Below are positions 4,986 through 5,083 of a stretch of DNA of 5,083 nucleotides, in pieces. The first letter of the stretch is position 1. Every line of letters starts with the position of its first letter. The position numbers were made by a program, and so were the translations under genes. The DNA is from Acidobacteriaceae bacterium (GTDB taxonomy: Bacteria > Acidobacteriota > Terriglobia > Terriglobales > Acidobacteriaceae). Below the pieces are notes generated by a model. It was not told the origin of the DNA and did not search any database. It worked only from the letters and a program-made list of their open reading frames with translations. Location: positions 1 to 5,083 of the forward strand of contig JAOAPG010000221.1 in NCBI GenBank assembly GCA_025462785.1. The letters run 5' to 3'.

Positions 4986-5083
4986 ATTCTTGAGCGCCCC
5001 TCCTGTGATTTGGGTTCACTACATGGGCACTATAGGATCAACAGCTTCTGTGCTTTACATTCGAATGCTTTGCATATGAAAAG
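4986..5083 (-). other. Upstream region of hpf at the window edge
   Basis: Apart from the ribosome binding site, this stretch shows a -10-like TATAGT on the minus strand (5029-5034) without a good -35 partner at 17 bases. No sigma-54 type GG/GC pair is evident. The stretch is short and cut by the window edge, so whether hpf has its own promoter or is read from an upstream gene cannot be decided. Confidence 0.3.
4997..5004 (-). promoter_or_regulatory. hpf: Ribosome binding site of hpf, placed for a lost start codon
   Basis: AGGAGGGG on the minus strand is strong. It lies 5 bases from the AAG at 4989-4991 (ideal for a start there), 9 bases from an out-of-frame ATG at 4985-4987 and 11 bases from the in-frame GTG at 4983-4985. 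The spacing suggests the site evolved to serve a start at 4991. Confidence 0.6.

Noticed and set aside
4819..5079. Rightward 86-aa ORF opposite the start of hpf
   Set aside because: Antisense to the conserved HPF domain; the protein has no recognisable features.
5005..5083. Sigma-54 promoter upstream of hpf
   Set aside because: No GG/GC pair with the required spacing (TGGCAC-N5-TTGC type) is found on the minus strand.

Overview
The window looks like chromosomal DNA of a soil-type Acidobacteriota bacterium (Terriglobia / Koribacter-like). This rests on the feel of the protein sequences: an alpha-galactosidase tail, an FkpA/Mip-type FKBP with a long Pro/Ala/Gln linker, a long HPF and a short unnamed coiled-coil protein. 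No rRNA or marker gene is present to prove it. GC content looks moderate. I see no tRNA, rRNA, CRISPR array, insertion sequence or phage module.

Left part (1-2440), sugar metabolism. The 3' end of a secreted-type alpha-galactosidase (clan GH-D) runs rightward to 411 and converges on a leftward two-gene operon. That operon is a DeoR-family repressor (about 2356-1571) followed, with overlapping ends, by a double-SIS-domain sugar-phosphate isomerase/deaminase resembling AgaS and the C-terminal half of GlmS (1590-451). A 12-bp perfect hairpin sits between the convergent ends, with the alpha-galactosidase stop codon in its loop. The operon promoter at 2401-2428 has a T-rich repeat between its -10 and -35 boxes that resembles the E. 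coli AgaR operator. The simplest reading is an autorepressed galactosamine- or galactoside-related catabolic locus.

Middle (2440-3700), protein folding. After a divergent intergenic region of about 380 bp, a periplasmic FKBP-type prolyl isomerase of the FkpA/Mip type runs rightward (2737-3588). It is followed by a large bulged hairpin at 3602-3655.

Right part (3700-5083), small genes and ribosome hibernation. A 73-aa membrane protein resembling part of PnuC runs leftward behind a very strong ribosome binding site. A 74-aa acidic/helical protein of unknown function runs rightward. A long-form ribosome hibernation promoting factor (hpf) runs leftward, and its stop codon interlocks with that of the small gene (TTAG). 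The hpf start is unusual: the codon where an ATG would be expected reads AAG, and the first usable start is a GTG two codons later, overlapped by an out-of-frame ATG.

The most interesting points are the operator in the repressor promoter, the hpf start region, the PnuC-like mini-protein and the two hairpins. I found no convincing new multi-gene system. The annotated genes belong to known families or are small single proteins.
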